Below, piece after piece: positions 27,038 to 36,762 of a DNA stretch of 64,000 bases. Within the stretch, counting starts at the first letter, position 1; each line of letters begins with the position of its first letter. A model generated the notes under the pieces. The model did no database searches and was not told where the DNA came from. It saw nothing but the letters and a program-made list of their open reading frames with translations. The stretch comes from Lamprobacter sp964516305 (lineage in GTDB: Bacteria; Pseudomonadota; Gammaproteobacteria; Chromatiales; Chromatiaceae): positions 1-64,000 of the forward strand of contig CAZEZH010000003.1 of NCBI GenBank assembly GCA_964516305.1. The letters are read 5' to 3'. The translations under genes and the position numbers were made by a program.

Positions 27038-28582
27038 ATGGGAAAGAGTTTCGAGCTGCCGCGGCGCCCCGTGGTCCTCATCATCCTCGATGGTTTTGGC
27101 ACCAATCCGAGCAAGGCGAATAATGCGGTCGCGCTTGCCGAGACGCCGAACTTCGATCGCTTGTTCGCATCGAACGCGCACACCGTCCTGCAGGCCTCGG
27201 CGCGCGCTGTTGGACTCCCCGAAGGCCAGATGGGAAATTCCGAGGTCGGGCACATGACGCTTGGCTCGGGCTGTACCGTGCGCCAAGACCTGGTCTTGAT
27301 CGATGATGCGATCGCCGATCGGAGCTTCTTCGATAATAAGGTTCTGCAGGCTGCGGCCCAACGATCGGTTGCACTTGGGCGTCCGCTGCATCTGATTGGG
27401 CTGGTCTCCGATGGCGGTGTGCACAGTCACGTTCGGCATCTGAACGCGCTGATCAAGCTCGCCAAGTATCAAGGTGCGCGCCCCATTGTGCATATGATCA
27501 CCGACGGTCGCGACACCGCGCCACGCTCCGCGCTCAGCTATCTGGCGGCACTTGATGAGGCGCTAACGGCTGCCGGTGGCGTGGTCGGCAGCCTGAGCGG
27601 GCGCTACTACGCGATGGACCGGGATAAGCGCTGGGATCGCACACAGCTGGCGTTCGATGCGCTGGTGCATGGTGAGGGTCGGCGCGCCGATTCGGCTCGT
27701 GCTGCGATCGAGCAGGCCTATGCGGCCGATGAAGACGATGAATTTATCCGCCCGACCCTGATCAACGGCGGCGAACTGATCCAGAACGGCGACCCGGTGG
27801 TCTTCTTCAACTTCCGCAAGGATCGGCCGCGGCAGCTGGTTTCGGCGCTCTATGACCGCGGGTTCGATCAGTTTGACCGCCGCGAATTCAAGGCTGCGGA
27901 ACTGACCTGCATGATGGAGTACGACCCTTGGTATGGGTTGCCCACGGCCTTTGGTCACGAGATGCCTCCGGTGGTCCTTGGGGAGGTGCTGAGCGACGCC
28001 GAACTGCCGCAGTTCCACTGCGCCGAGACCGAAAAGTATGCCCATGTGACCTTCTTCTTCAACGGTGGTCGCGGCGACCCCTTTCCAGGCGAGGAGCGTT
28101 GTCTGATCCCTTCACCCCAGGTTGCGACCTATGATCTTCAGCCTGAGATGTCGGCTGCCGAAGTCGCCGATGCGGTTATCGCAGCGCTTGAAAGCCAGGC
28201 CTATGCGTTTATCGTCGTCAACTTTGCCAACGGCGATATGGTGGGGCATACGGCAGTCAGAGAGGCCGTGATCAAGGCCGTCGAGACCCTCGATCGGGAG
28301 GTTGGACGCGTCATCGATAGCGCTGCCGCTGAGGGCTATTCGGTGCTCTTGACCGCGGACCACGGCAACTGCGACGAGATGATCGATCCGCTTAGCGGCG
28401 AACCCCATACCCGCCATACCGTCTATCCGGTGCCCTGTCTGGTGATCGATGAGGTTGCCTGGCGGCTGCGCATCGGTGCTGGTATCGAGGATGTCGCCCC
28501 GACGGTGCTGCAGCTGATGGGTCTGCCTCAGCCCGAGGCCATGCAGGGCAAGTCCATCTTGCTCAAGCCAGCGCAGAAATAG
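27038..28582 (+). CDS. gpmI: 2,3-bisphosphoglycerate-independent phosphoglycerate mutase
   Basis: A 514-residue binuclear-metal enzyme of the alkaline phosphatase superfamily. It has the N-terminal metal site IILDGFG, the catalytic serine in GNSEVGHMTLGSG, SDGGVHSH, ITDGRDTAP, FFNFRKDRPRQL and the C-terminal metal site TADHGNCDEM. It interconverts 3- and 2-phosphoglycerate in glycolysis and gluconeogenesis. The gene follows the Rap1a-like gene by 36 bases with RBS ggaga. Confidence 0.97.
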   Translation: MGKSFELPRRPVVLIILDGFGTNPSKANNAVALAETPNFDRLFASNAHTVLQASARAVGLPEGQMGNSEVGHMTLGSGCTVRQDLVLIDDAIADRSFFDNKVLQAAAQRSVALGRPLHLIGLVSDGGVHSHVRHLNALIKLAKYQGARPIVHMITDGRDTAPRSALSYLAALDEALTAAGGVVGSLSGRYYAMDRDKRWDRTQLAFDALVHGEGRRADSARAAIEQAYAADEDDEFIRPTLINGGELIQNGDPVVFFNFRKDRPRQLVSALYDRGFDQFDRREFKAAELTCMMEYDPWYGLPTAFGHEMPPVVLGEVLSDAELPQFHCAETEKYAHVTFFFNGGRGDPFPGEERCLIPSPQVATYDLQPEMSAAEVADAVIAALESQAYAFIVVNFANGDMVGHTAVREAVIKAVETLDREVGRVIDSAAAEGYSVLLTADHGNCDEMIDPLSGEPHTRHTVYPVPCLVIDEVAWRLRIGAGIEDVAPTVLQLMGLPQPEAMQGKSILLKPAQK

Positions 28583-28667
28583 CCATGGTCGGCGGGTACA
28601 GGACGCCGACTGCCGGCCCGCGGCGCGCCTTTGTGCGTCTCACTCTGCCTCCGCCCCGGCTCAGCTG

Positions 28668-29507
28668 ATGCAACAGTACCAAGAACTACTTCGTGATGTG
28701 GTCGTCAACGGCCGCGATCGATCGGATCGGACAGGGGTCGGTACGCGCTCCGTCTTCGGCCGTCAGATCCGCTTTGATCTGCGCGCCGGCTTTCCGCTGC
28801 TGACCACCAAGCGGGTGCATCTGAAGAGTGTCATTGCTGAGCTGCTCTGGTTCCTCTCTGGCTCCACCAATAATCGCGACCTGCAGGCGCAGGGTGTCAG
28901 TATTTGGGACGAATGGGCGGCCGATGATGGTGCGCTAGGTCCGATCTATGGCGCCCAATGGCGCAGCTGGCCGACGTCGCAGGGAGATTCGATCGATCAG
29001 CTCAATCAGGTCCTAGAGGCGATCAAACAGGAGCCGGATTCGCGCCGGCTGTTGGTGAGTGCCTGGAATCCGGCCGATCTGCCGGTGTCAGGCCGCTCGC
29101 CACGGGAGAACGCAGCAGCTGGGCGCATGGCGCTCGCGCCCTGTCACTGCCTGTTCCAGTTTTATGTGCAGGATGGACTCCTGTCCTGTCAGCTCTATCA
29201 ACGCAGTGCTGATCTGTTCCTTGGCGTGCCCTTCAACATTGCAAGTTATGCACTGCTCACGCAGATGATGGCGCAGCAGACGGACCTCGGCGTTGGTGAG
29301 TTCGTCCACACCTTCGGCGACCTTCACCTCTATCGCAACCACTTGACTGACGAGATCGTTGACGAGCAGTTGCGTCGTGAGCCTCGGCCCCTGCCGCGCC
29401 TTCGCATCCTGCGCCGCCCCTCCAGCCTGTTCGAGTATCGGCTTGAGGACTTCAGCGTCGAGGGCTACGATCCGCATCCGCCAATCCGGGCGCCGATTGC
29501 GGTCTAG
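28668..29507 (+). CDS. thyA: Thymidylate synthase with insert before the catalytic cysteine
   Basis: A 279-residue ThyA that converts dUMP to dTMP with methylene-tetrahydrofolate. Motifs are DRTGVGTRSVFG, FPLLTTKRVHLKS, the catalytic C159 in MALAPCHC, the QRSAD phosphate site and HTFGDLHLYRNH. E. coli ThyA is 264 residues. The difference is an insert of about 14 residues (SGRSPRENAAAGR, around 140-153) immediately before the catalytic loop. Confidence 0.96.
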   Translation: MQQYQELLRDVVVNGRDRSDRTGVGTRSVFGRQIRFDLRAGFPLLTTKRVHLKSVIAELLWFLSGSTNNRDLQAQGVSIWDEWAADDGALGPIYGAQWRSWPTSQGDSIDQLNQVLEAIKQEPDSRRLLVSAWNPADLPVSGRSPRENAAAGRMALAPCHCLFQFYVQDGLLSCQLYQRSADLFLGVPFNIASYALLTQMMAQQTDLGVGEFVHTFGDLHLYRNHLTDEIVDEQLRREPRPLPRLRILRRPSSLFEYRLEDFSVEGYDPHPPIRAPIAV

Positions 29508-29582
29508 TGAGGCTCGGCTGCTCCGATCTGCGAGCGCTGCTCGGCTCGCAGCCGATGGAATCAAACGCCCGATATCACACTG

Positions 29583-30656
29583 ATGATTGATGCCCTGATC
29601 GAATACGCCCTGTTTGCAGCCAAGACCCTGACGCTGGTGTTGGCCATTGGTCTCTTGTTCGCGATCATTCTTCGCGCTCGGCAGAATGCTCCCCCTGACG
29701 ACGATGATGATGGCAGTCGCCTCGAAGTCGTTGATCTCAACGCGCGTTATGCGCAGATGGCGGACATCATCAAGGCCGCGACACTACCGCCAAAGGTCGC
29801 CAAGAAGACCTTTAAGGCCGAGCGTAAGGTCGAGAAGGCGAGGGCAAAGGCTGAGCAGCCAGATAAGCGGCGTCTTTTCGTGATCGATTTTCACGGTGAT
29901 CTGATGGCTTCAGAGGTCGGGACGCTGCGCGAGGTGATCTCGGCGCTGTTGATGACGGCGACCCCAGCGGATGAGGTGCTGGTGTGTCTAGACAACGCCG
30001 GTGGCGCCGTGCATGAGCATGGGCTTGCCGCCTCGCAGCTGTTGCGCCTGCGTACCGCCGGCATTCCGCTAACCGTCGCCGTCGATAAGGTTGCTGCTAG
30101 TGGCGGCTATCTGATGGCCTGTGTTGCCAATCGCATCGTTGCCGCACCGTTTGCGGTCGTTGGCTCGATCGGTGTCCTCGCTGAGATGCCAAATTTTCAT
30201 CGGTTGCTGCAGCAGAAGGGGGTCGATTTCGAACTCCATACCGCTGGCGAGCACAAGCGGACCTTGACCCTATTCGGCGAGAACACCGATGAGGGTCGGG
30301 CCAAGCTGCGCGAGCAGCTTGAAGAGACCCACGGTCAGTTTAAGTCGTTCATTGCTGCCTACCGCCCCGATCTGGACCTGAGTAAGGTGGCGACGGGCGA
30401 GTACTGGCACGGCGAGCAGGCGCTCAGTTTGGGGCTGGTTGACGGTGTGCAGACCAGCGACGACTATCTGCTGTCGGCTCGGGATGGCGCGGATCTTTAT
30501 AAGGTCCGGTATCGCGCCCGCAAGCGGCCGCTGCAACGCCTGCTTGGAGCCTTTGGCGGCGATGATGACATGCGCGGCGCCCAGTCGCTGGCCGCGCTTG
30601 CTGGACTGCTTGGGCGCCGGGTCGGACGCAAGATATTCGCTCGAGGCCGCGTGTGA
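29583..30656 (+). CDS. sohB: Protease SohB (S49 family)
   Basis: A 357-residue protein with an N-terminal membrane helix (about 12-32), a charged linker rich in Lys and Ala, and a signal-peptide-peptidase-A-type domain. The nucleophile serine is in VAASGGYLMACVA and the likely general-base lysine in GEHKRTLTLFG. SohB is an inner-membrane serine protease of poorly defined substrate range. The basic C-terminal tail may bind membranes or nucleic acid. Confidence 0.93.
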   Translation: MIDALIEYALFAAKTLTLVLAIGLLFAIILRARQNAPPDDDDDGSRLEVVDLNARYAQMADIIKAATLPPKVAKKTFKAERKVEKARAKAEQPDKRRLFVIDFHGDLMASEVGTLREVISALLMTATPADEVLVCLDNAGGAVHEHGLAASQLLRLRTAGIPLTVAVDKVAASGGYLMACVANRIVAAPFAVVGSIGVLAEMPNFHRLLQQKGVDFELHTAGEHKRTLTLFGENTDEGRAKLREQLEETHGQFKSFIAAYRPDLDLSKVATGEYWHGEQALSLGLVDGVQTSDDYLLSARDGADLYKVRYRARKRPLQRLLGAFGGDDDMRGAQSLAALAGLLGRRVGRKIFARGRV

Positions 30657-30785
30657 GCGGCTTCAACGCAGAGCAGCGATCGCGGCGCTGTCGGCGCCGT
30701 TGGCGTTCGGCGACGATAGCGGAGGCTCATGGCGAGGTGTCAACACGGACGATGAGTCGATTGTGATGAGGCTAAAACGATAAGC

Positions 30786-31808
30786 ATGGCGAATCTCACA
30801 GCAGGGCCAGCCCAGGGCGGCGTCGACCGCAGCGTCCCTCTGGGACAGTCCAAGCCTTGGGTGCCGGCTAATCGTTATTGGCTCTGGCGAGGGTGCGCGA
30901 TGATAGCCGGTTTGCTTAGTGCGACTGCGGTCTTGGCGCAGCCGCAGCTGGATCGGCACAACGGCCAGCTTGCGGCAGCGCCGAAAGAAGAACGCATCGA
31001 CTCAGCCGCTAGCGTGGGGACCGATCAGCGCATCGATGCGCTCGTCGACGAAACTGGCCAGCTGCGAGCCAAGATCGCTGCCCAGTCTGACCTCCTGCAT
31101 CGCCTGATAACGGGACTTGATGGCCTGTTGCCGCGGTCTCCGCAGCAGGAGTCTGGGGTCTTAGAGTCCGACAGGGGTGAGTTGGCCGCCTGTCGAAGCG
31201 AGATTGCCGAACTCAGCACGCGGCTACAGCAGCAGCGGCTTGTGCTTGACGAGACCCAGCGCCGAGCCGAGAAGGCAGAGAAGGCGACAGCGGCGATGAA
31301 TGAGGCCCAGGCCCATGCTGCGACCGAGATCGAGAGACTGAGCACGGAGCTAGCGATGGCCAAAGCGCGACAGACCGAAGCCTTGCAACAAGCGGTCGAA
31401 CTCGAGCGCCGGCTTGCGACCGCCGAGGCTCGGGTCGCACGTTTCACCACGAACGGCCAACAGGCTCTCGCCGTCGCTGAAGGCAGCGTGATGGTCCCCT
31501 CTGAGCCATCGGCTGTTGAGGCTAAGCGCGGGGCGGAGACCGGAGCGGAGGATGTCGGAGCTGCGCCTTCGGCAACCGCGGTGCAATCGGTGATCACTGC
31601 GCCAGATACCCTCCAATCGCCCGAGCGTTCCACAGTGCAGCCTGCAGCGCCGGTGTTCTACGAGGTTCGTGCCGCGGACACCTTGTCACGGATCAGTGCT
31701 CGCGTGTATGGCGATCCAAGCGCCTGGGAGCGGATCTATGACGCCAATCGTGATCTGCTAACGGCGCCAGACGCGCTGTCACCCGGTATGTCGCTGGTGA
31801 TTCCCTAG
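30786..31808 (+). CDS. Exported coiled-coil protein with C-terminal LysM domain
   Basis: A 340-residue protein with a hydrophobic segment and Ala-rich cleavage region ending VLAQ near residue 51. A Glu/Ala/Arg-rich coiled coil follows (about 80-220), then a Pro/Ala/Ser linker and a LysM peptidoglycan-binding domain at the C-terminus (about 290-340, FYEVRAADTLSRISARVYG). The layout recalls FimV/TagX-like cell-wall proteins. The start may be further in (ATG at 30900), which gives a more typical signal peptide. The specific role is unknown. Confidence 0.8.
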   Translation: MANLTAGPAQGGVDRSVPLGQSKPWVPANRYWLWRGCAMIAGLLSATAVLAQPQLDRHNGQLAAAPKEERIDSAASVGTDQRIDALVDETGQLRAKIAAQSDLLHRLITGLDGLLPRSPQQESGVLESDRGELAACRSEIAELSTRLQQQRLVLDETQRRAEKAEKATAAMNEAQAHAATEIERLSTELAMAKARQTEALQQAVELERRLATAEARVARFTTNGQQALAVAEGSVMVPSEPSAVEAKRGAETGAEDVGAAPSATAVQSVITAPDTLQSPERSTVQPAAPVFYEVRAADTLSRISARVYGDPSAWERIYDANRDLLTAPDALSPGMSLVIP

Positions 31809-31846
31809 CAGCGCCAACCACAGGGCCTTGATGGTCAAGTCTGAGG

Positions 31847-32563
31847 TCAGAGTGAGGAGCTACCCCAGGGGCTGCGCCGACGCCGCAGGCGGAGGTTTGG
31901 CAAGATCAGGCCGATGAGGATGCCGCCGGCGGCGACTGCGGCACCGATCAAGAACCAGTGTTGCCGGGTCTTGTTGCTAAGCTCTAGATTGCGGTGCTCG
32001 AGTTGGTCGACTTGGAGCAGAAGATTGGAGACCTGCTGCTGCAGCTGGCGGCGTTCGCGGTCGATCTGAAGCGCGTTAGTGGCTGCATGACGGATCTCAG
32101 CAAGCTCGGCTTCGAGGTCTTGCTTATCGCGTTTCAGCGCCTTAGCGTCGGCCTCGAGTTCAGCGTGTTGGGTTTGCAGGGCACTCAGTTGGGCAGCGAG
32201 CTTGTCCGGCTCCTGCTGCAGTGCAGCGAGCCTGGCCCGCATCGTCTCGAGTTCGGTGCGTGCGGCGGGCTCATCTTGCAAATAGTTCAGCAGGATGTAG
32301 CCGGTTAGGCCTTCTTCAGTCCGAACGCGCGCGTAGCCGCTTCCCTCGTTGATGCTCAGGATGGTCAGTGGTGTGCCGCTCGGCAATTGGCGCAGGATCT
32401 TGTAACGCGTGCTCTCGCCGCTGCGCAGATTGAAATCGTATTGATCGGTGACGTAACGCGTTTGGGTTTGGGCGAGCGCCCCCATTGCCGAGGCGCTCAG
32501 AACGACGGCCAGGCAGAGGCCGGCGAAGCAACGATAGGGGCGGCAAGGACAGACCGACTGCAT
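31847..32563 (-). CDS. SH3-domain coiled-coil membrane protein (YgiM/TIGR04211 type)
   Basis: A 238-residue protein with a signal peptide ending GALAQ, then a bacterial SH3 domain (about 36-96, containing FNLRSGESTRYKIL). A long coiled coil (about 100-200) and one C-terminal membrane helix followed by basic residues complete it. This domain order is that of the TIGR04211/YgiM family, an envelope protein of unclear role. It is convergent with the LysM gene. Confidence 0.88.
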   Translation of the reverse strand: MQSVCPCRPYRCFAGLCLAVVLSASAMGALAQTQTRYVTDQYDFNLRSGESTRYKILRQLPSGTPLTILSINEGSGYARVRTEEGLTGYILLNYLQDEPAARTELETMRARLAALQQEPDKLAAQLSALQTQHAELEADAKALKRDKQDLEAELAEIRHAATNALQIDRERRQLQQQVSNLLLQVDQLEHRNLELSNKTRQHWFLIGAAVAAGGILIGLILPNLRLRRRRSPWGSSSL

Positions 32564-32605
32564 GGGGTCAGTTTTCTGCTTTCTGGGCTGGCTGGGGGTG
32601 TCGGT

Positions 32606-33553
32606 TCAGTCTGTCTGCGCAGAGCCGGGCTGCGGCGCTAGCAGCAGCTCGAGCAGGGCCTTCTGCGCATGCAGTCGGTTCTCTGCCTCATCCCAGACCA
32701 CGGACTGAGAGCCGTCGATGACCTCGGCGCTGACCTCCTCACCGCGATGTGCAGGCAGACAATGCATGAACAGCGCGTTGGGGCGAGCCTGCGCCATGAT
32801 TGCAGAGGTGACGCTGAAATCGGCGAATACCGCTTTGCGCTGATCTTCCTCGCTTTCCTGGCCCATGCTGGCCCAGACGTCGGTGACGATCAGGTCGGCT
32901 TGCGCGGCTGCCTCTGCCGGATCATGCACGAGGGTGCAATGGTCGTGGGCCGTGGCTAAAATCTCGGGCTCTGGCTCGAACCCAGGCGGGCATGCAATGC
33001 ACAGCTCAAAGCCGAACAGGCGGGCGGCATTGATATAGGAATGGCACATGTTGTTGCCGTCTCCGACAAAGGCCACGCGCCGTCCGCGGATCGGACCTCG
33101 ATGTTCCTCGTAGGTCTGCATGTCCGCTAGTAGCTGGCAGGGATGAAAGCGATCGGTCAGCCCATTGATCACCGGTACCCGGGAGTGCGCTGCAAACCGC
33201 GTCAGGGTTTCATGCTCGAAGGTGCGGATCATCACGGCATCGACCATCCGCGACAGGACCCGCGCGCTGTCTTCGATCGGCTCGCCGCGACCGAGCTGGG
33301 TATCTCTCGGAGAGAGGAACAGTGCCGTGCCGCCGAGCTGCGACATCCCTGCCTCAAACGAGACCCGAGTTCGGGTCGAGGATTTCTCGAACACCATCGC
33401 GAGTGTGGAGCCGACCAGCGGTCGGTAGTCTTTGCCGCGCTGGCGGAGCAGCTTCAGCTCGGTCGCACGTGCGATGAGCCGCTTCGCCTCTACTTCGTTA
33501 AGATCGAGCAGGGTCAGAAAGTGCTTGGGACTAGGGGCGCTATGATCGATCAT
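32606..33553 (-). CDS. argF: Ornithine carbamoyltransferase
   Basis: 315 residues from the ATG at 33553; a GTG one codon earlier is the alternative. It has the carbamoyl-phosphate site STRTR, HPCQ and the ornithine-site HCLPAHRGEEV, so it is a complete OTCase that makes citrulline. The start overlaps the argD stop (GTGATG), so the two are translationally coupled and form an argD-argF arginine operon. Confidence 0.96.
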   Translation of the reverse strand: MIDHSAPSPKHFLTLLDLNEVEAKRLIARATELKLLRQRGKDYRPLVGSTLAMVFEKSSTRTRVSFEAGMSQLGGTALFLSPRDTQLGRGEPIEDSARVLSRMVDAVMIRTFEHETLTRFAAHSRVPVINGLTDRFHPCQLLADMQTYEEHRGPIRGRRVAFVGDGNNMCHSYINAARLFGFELCIACPPGFEPEPEILATAHDHCTLVHDPAEAAAQADLIVTDVWASMGQESEEDQRKAVFADFSVTSAIMAQARPNALFMHCLPAHRGEEVSAEVIDGSQSVVWDEAENRLHAQKALLELLLAPQPGSAQTD

Positions 33554-34815
33554 CACGACGGGCTTCCTGCGTCAGCGTTTGCATCGTTGCCTAAGAACGT
33601 CAGGATCAGTTCGGCGACGGTCTCGACGATCTCTGTCGCTTGGTCGTCATCGATGATCAGCGGCGGCAACAGTCTCAGGACCGAACCTGCCGTCACGTTG
33701 ATGAGCAGGCCTCGTGCGAGCCCTGCAGTGACCAGTTCTGGGCAAGGCTGATCGAGTTCGATCCCGATCATCAGCCCGCGCCCGCGGATGTCGCGGACGC
33801 CTGCGACGCCATTGAGCCGGGTACGGAAGCCATCGATCAATCGATCCCCGAGCACGGCTGCCCGGGAGGGTAGATCTTCGTGCTCAAGGGTGTCGAGCAC
33901 GCTCAAGGCGGCGCGACAGGCGAGCGGGTTGCCACCAAAGGTCGAGCCGTGGCTGCCAGGCCCAAGAACATCGGCCGCCGCGCCGCTGGCGAGGCAGGCG
34001 CCGATCGGCACGCCATTCGCAAGTCCTTTGGCGAGGGTGATGACGTCGGGCTTGACGCTACTCCACTGGTGCGCGAAGAGCCGTCCGGTGCGACCCATCC
34101 CGGTTTGGATCTCATCGATCATTAGCAGCCAGCCATGGTGATCGCAGAGCGCTCGGAGACGGTGTAGGTAGTCCTCTGCTGGGACGATGATGCCGCCCTC
34201 GCCCTGGATTGGTTCGACCAGGACGGCAACGATGTTCGGCCGGTTCTCGGCAGCGGTCTCGATTGCCGCGATATCGTTGTAGGGCACTCGCACGAAGCCC
34301 TGTACCAGAGGCTCAAAGCCGGCCTGGGCCTTGCGGTTGCCGGTCGCGGTGAGCGTCGCTAGCGTGCGACCGTGAAAGGCGTTCTCCATGACCAGGATCG
34401 CGGGGTTCGAGATGCCGCGCTGATGGGCGTGCAGACGCGCCAGCTTGATCGCGGCCTCGTTCGCTTCGGCGCCGGAATTGCCGAAAAAGACGCGATCCAT
34501 GCCGGCCGCCCCGCAGAGGCGGATGCCGAGGTCATCCTGCTGCGGGACCTGGTATAGGTTGGAGGTGTGGATCAGCGTGCCGGCCTGATCACAGAGGGCC
34601 TCGCGCACGGCAGGATGGGCGTGGCCGAGCCCGCAGACCGCGATCCCGGCGAGCGCATCGAGATAGCGTCGTCCGTCGCTATCCCAGAGCCATGCGCCTT
34701 CACCGTGGGTGAAAGCAACCGGCAGTCGCTTATAGGTTGCCATCAGCGGTGAGTCACTCTTGCTCGTTTGAGGCTCAGTGCCCGATGGGGTGCTGGCGTT
34801 GTCAGGCCCGTTCAC
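33553..34815 (-). CDS. argD: Acetylornithine aminotransferase
   Basis: A class III PLP aminotransferase. Landmarks are GNSGAEANEAAIKLAR, AFHGRT, the DEIQTGMGRTG aspartate and the PLP lysine in TLAKGLANGVPIG. The reading frame is open to 34926. I place the start at the GTG at 34815, which has gagaga upstream and gives 420 residues. The ATG at 34743 would remove residues normally present before TYKRLPVAF. The enzyme transaminates N-acetylglutamate semialdehyde in arginine synthesis. Confidence 0.93.
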   Translation of the reverse strand: MNGPDNASTPSGTEPQTSKSDSPLMATYKRLPVAFTHGEGAWLWDSDGRRYLDALAGIAVCGLGHAHPAVREALCDQAGTLIHTSNLYQVPQQDDLGIRLCGAAGMDRVFFGNSGAEANEAAIKLARLHAHQRGISNPAILVMENAFHGRTLATLTATGNRKAQAGFEPLVQGFVRVPYNDIAAIETAAENRPNIVAVLVEPIQGEGGIIVPAEDYLHRLRALCDHHGWLLMIDEIQTGMGRTGRLFAHQWSSVKPDVITLAKGLANGVPIGACLASGAAADVLGPGSHGSTFGGNPLACRAALSVLDTLEHEDLPSRAAVLGDRLIDGFRTRLNGVAGVRDIRGRGLMIGIELDQPCPELVTAGLARGLLINVTAGSVLRLLPPLIIDDDQATEIVETVAELILTFLGNDANADAGSPS

Positions 34816-35054
34816 GATGGTCTCTCGTAGGTCTTCGATCGGAGCCGAGCGCCATTGATCGAGTCGCGATGACGTCTGGCTAAATGATCGAGTAAACCGG
34901 AAATGATAACAGGGTTGGACCTGCAAACGCTAATCGCGTCGATCCAGTCTTTTTGCCAGGACTCGAGGTTGGCTGATTCCGTTTCCGTTTGGGCAAGCCC
35001 CTCGCTGACTGCTAAGCTCTGGACCTTCTTGCGGGCTGAAGATTCGCGCGTGGC

Positions 35055-35861
35055 ATGGCGGTTGGTCTCATGAAAGATCTCTCTCGGAATCTGTCCTTCT
35101 GCGTGTTCGCGTCGCTGATCCTGCTTGGGATTGGCAGGCCGGGAGCGGCAGCACAGGTCGAGATCGGCCCGGAACTGAATCGGTTGTCCGCAGCGCATGG
35201 GTTTTCGGTCTCTGGCGTTGAGGTGCTAGATGATGAGCGCGGGCGCTCGGAGGATGTTGACCTCTACCGCCGCCTTCGAGTTCTGCTTGAGCGCTTCGAT
35301 CATATCCTGGTGCACGGCACCGACGGTGATGTGGCGCGGGTAATCATCATGGGCCGGACCAGTGCCAATCCGCCGCCGAAGCTTCAGATCAATCCTGAAT
35401 CCAACTCGGATTCGGAGTTGGGGCAGATCGAGCTAGAGACCATCCGCGAAGGCGCTCAGCATTCGGTTCGGGTCACGCTCGAGGGCGTGGGGGGGCGGCG
35501 CGTCGATCGGGCGTTGTTGATCGATACCGGCGCTGATGCCGTGGTGCTGCCGGCATCGATGATTGCGCCGCTCGGGCTGGATCAGGCCAGTCTGTCTGAG
35601 CGCGAGGTTCAGACCGCAAACGGCAGAGCCCAGGCCCTGATGGGGACCTTGGAGGCCGTCTGGCTGGATGGCGAGCGGCTGCCGAAGGTCGCCGTGGCCT
35701 TCCTCGAGGTCGCCAAGCTTGGCACCTCCGGGCTCCTCGGCATGAGCGTGCTGGGGCGGTACCAAATGACCATTGACGATGAGAACAATCGCCTGACGCT
35801 GACGCCGAACCGCGCTCGCTCCCCGGCGTCGGACTCGGAGACAGAGGGCGAGAGCCGATAG
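35055..35861 (+). CDS. Exported retropepsin-like aspartic protease
   Basis: A 268-residue protein with an N-terminal hydrophobic export segment (about 14-30). The first 120 mature residues have no recognised domain. A single retropepsin-type domain follows (about 130-255), with the catalytic LIDTGADAVVLP and the later hydrophobic LLGMSVLGRYQM. Such clan AA proteins act as dimers. ATG codons at 35055 and 35070 are both possible. It is divergent from argD. The substrate is unknown. Confidence 0.85.
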   Translation: MAVGLMKDLSRNLSFCVFASLILLGIGRPGAAAQVEIGPELNRLSAAHGFSVSGVEVLDDERGRSEDVDLYRRLRVLLERFDHILVHGTDGDVARVIIMGRTSANPPPKLQINPESNSDSELGQIELETIREGAQHSVRVTLEGVGGRRVDRALLIDTGADAVVLPASMIAPLGLDQASLSEREVQTANGRAQALMGTLEAVWLDGERLPKVAVAFLEVAKLGTSGLLGMSVLGRYQMTIDDENNRLTLTPNRARSPASDSETEGESR

Positions 35862-35949
35862 CGACCAGGGCAGCCGGTCGATTGGGCTGCGGATCTAGGC
35901 TTAGGCTTGCAGGCTAGGCGCAGGCCGCGCGCTGTTCCGTCAGTGCGCG

Positions 35950-36762
35950 CTAGCTCGGGAGGCGGCGCGTGCCCACCAGGATGTGGCGTTGCCTGAGGTC
36001 CGCCAGCAGGCCTGCGCCAAACTGGATCACCTGCTCGGGCGCTGGGTGGCGAAGCTCTGCGGCGATCGTCTTGAGGCATTCGAGGCCGGATGGCTGAGCC
36101 TGTTCTTGCAGTAGCTGCAGCAAGCGTTGGGTGACCAGATTGATTTTGAGGAACTCGACCTCGTCGCGCCGGTTGCGATAGACCACCAGGTGTGTCGGCT
36201 CAGGTTCTGGCTCCTGAGGCTGGAAATCCGGTCCGATCTGATGGACTGGAAAACGATAGCTCAGATTCCAGGCCAGCGGCGAAACCAGGGGCAATCCGGC
36301 GAGCAGGTCGCCATTCGGGTCCGCCAGGTCGCTGCCGGCTTCGTCATCGCTGAACAGGAGCGCGGCTTCGACCCACTCGTAATGTGCCAGCTCAAGCATG
36401 AACGGTGGGTCATCGGGCAGCGCCTCTCGCTCTGCGCCGAGAAAGGCAACCAGCTCTTGGCCGAGCTGAGGGAATAGCGGGGTGGTGGCGCGGTGCTCGA
36501 CCAGGAACTGCCGGATCAAGGCGTCCCAGCGCAACGGTCCAAGACAGCGGTTCAAGACGGGAAAGCCTTGGCTGAGTAGCGACGAGACATTGTTAAAGAA
36601 CAGGCTGCGATAGATCGCCATCCGCCTGGCTTCGATGTCGGCCGGTGCCGGGGTTCCCTCGGGGTCACGGATATGGCCAGCAAAGCTGCGCTGGATCTCG
36701 GTGCAGCTCGCCGGCTGGGGATGGGCGTCGTGCGGCGTTGGGATAGCGTTGGGCTCAGGCAT
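35950..36762 (-). CDS. DUF2063 partner protein of a DUF692 RiPP system (HvfC/BufC-like)
   Basis: A 270-residue protein with the DUF2063 (putative DNA-binding) N-terminal helical domain, seen as RRMAIYRSLFFNNVSSLLSQGFP and LAHYEWVEAAL. The C-terminal half resembles a winged/RRE-like domain that binds the precursor peptide. In HvfABC and bufferin systems this protein partners the DUF692 enzyme and helps present the precursor. It overlaps the DUF692 gene by eight bases, so the pair is translationally coupled. Confidence 0.88.
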   Translation of the reverse strand: MPEPNAIPTPHDAHPQPASCTEIQRSFAGHIRDPEGTPAPADIEARRMAIYRSLFFNNVSSLLSQGFPVLNRCLGPLRWDALIRQFLVEHRATTPLFPQLGQELVAFLGAEREALPDDPPFMLELAHYEWVEAALLFSDDEAGSDLADPNGDLLAGLPLVSPLAWNLSYRFPVHQIGPDFQPQEPEPEPTHLVVYRNRRDEVEFLKINLVTQRLLQLLQEQAQPSGLECLKTIAAELRHPAPEQVIQFGAGLLADLRQRHILVGTRRLPS

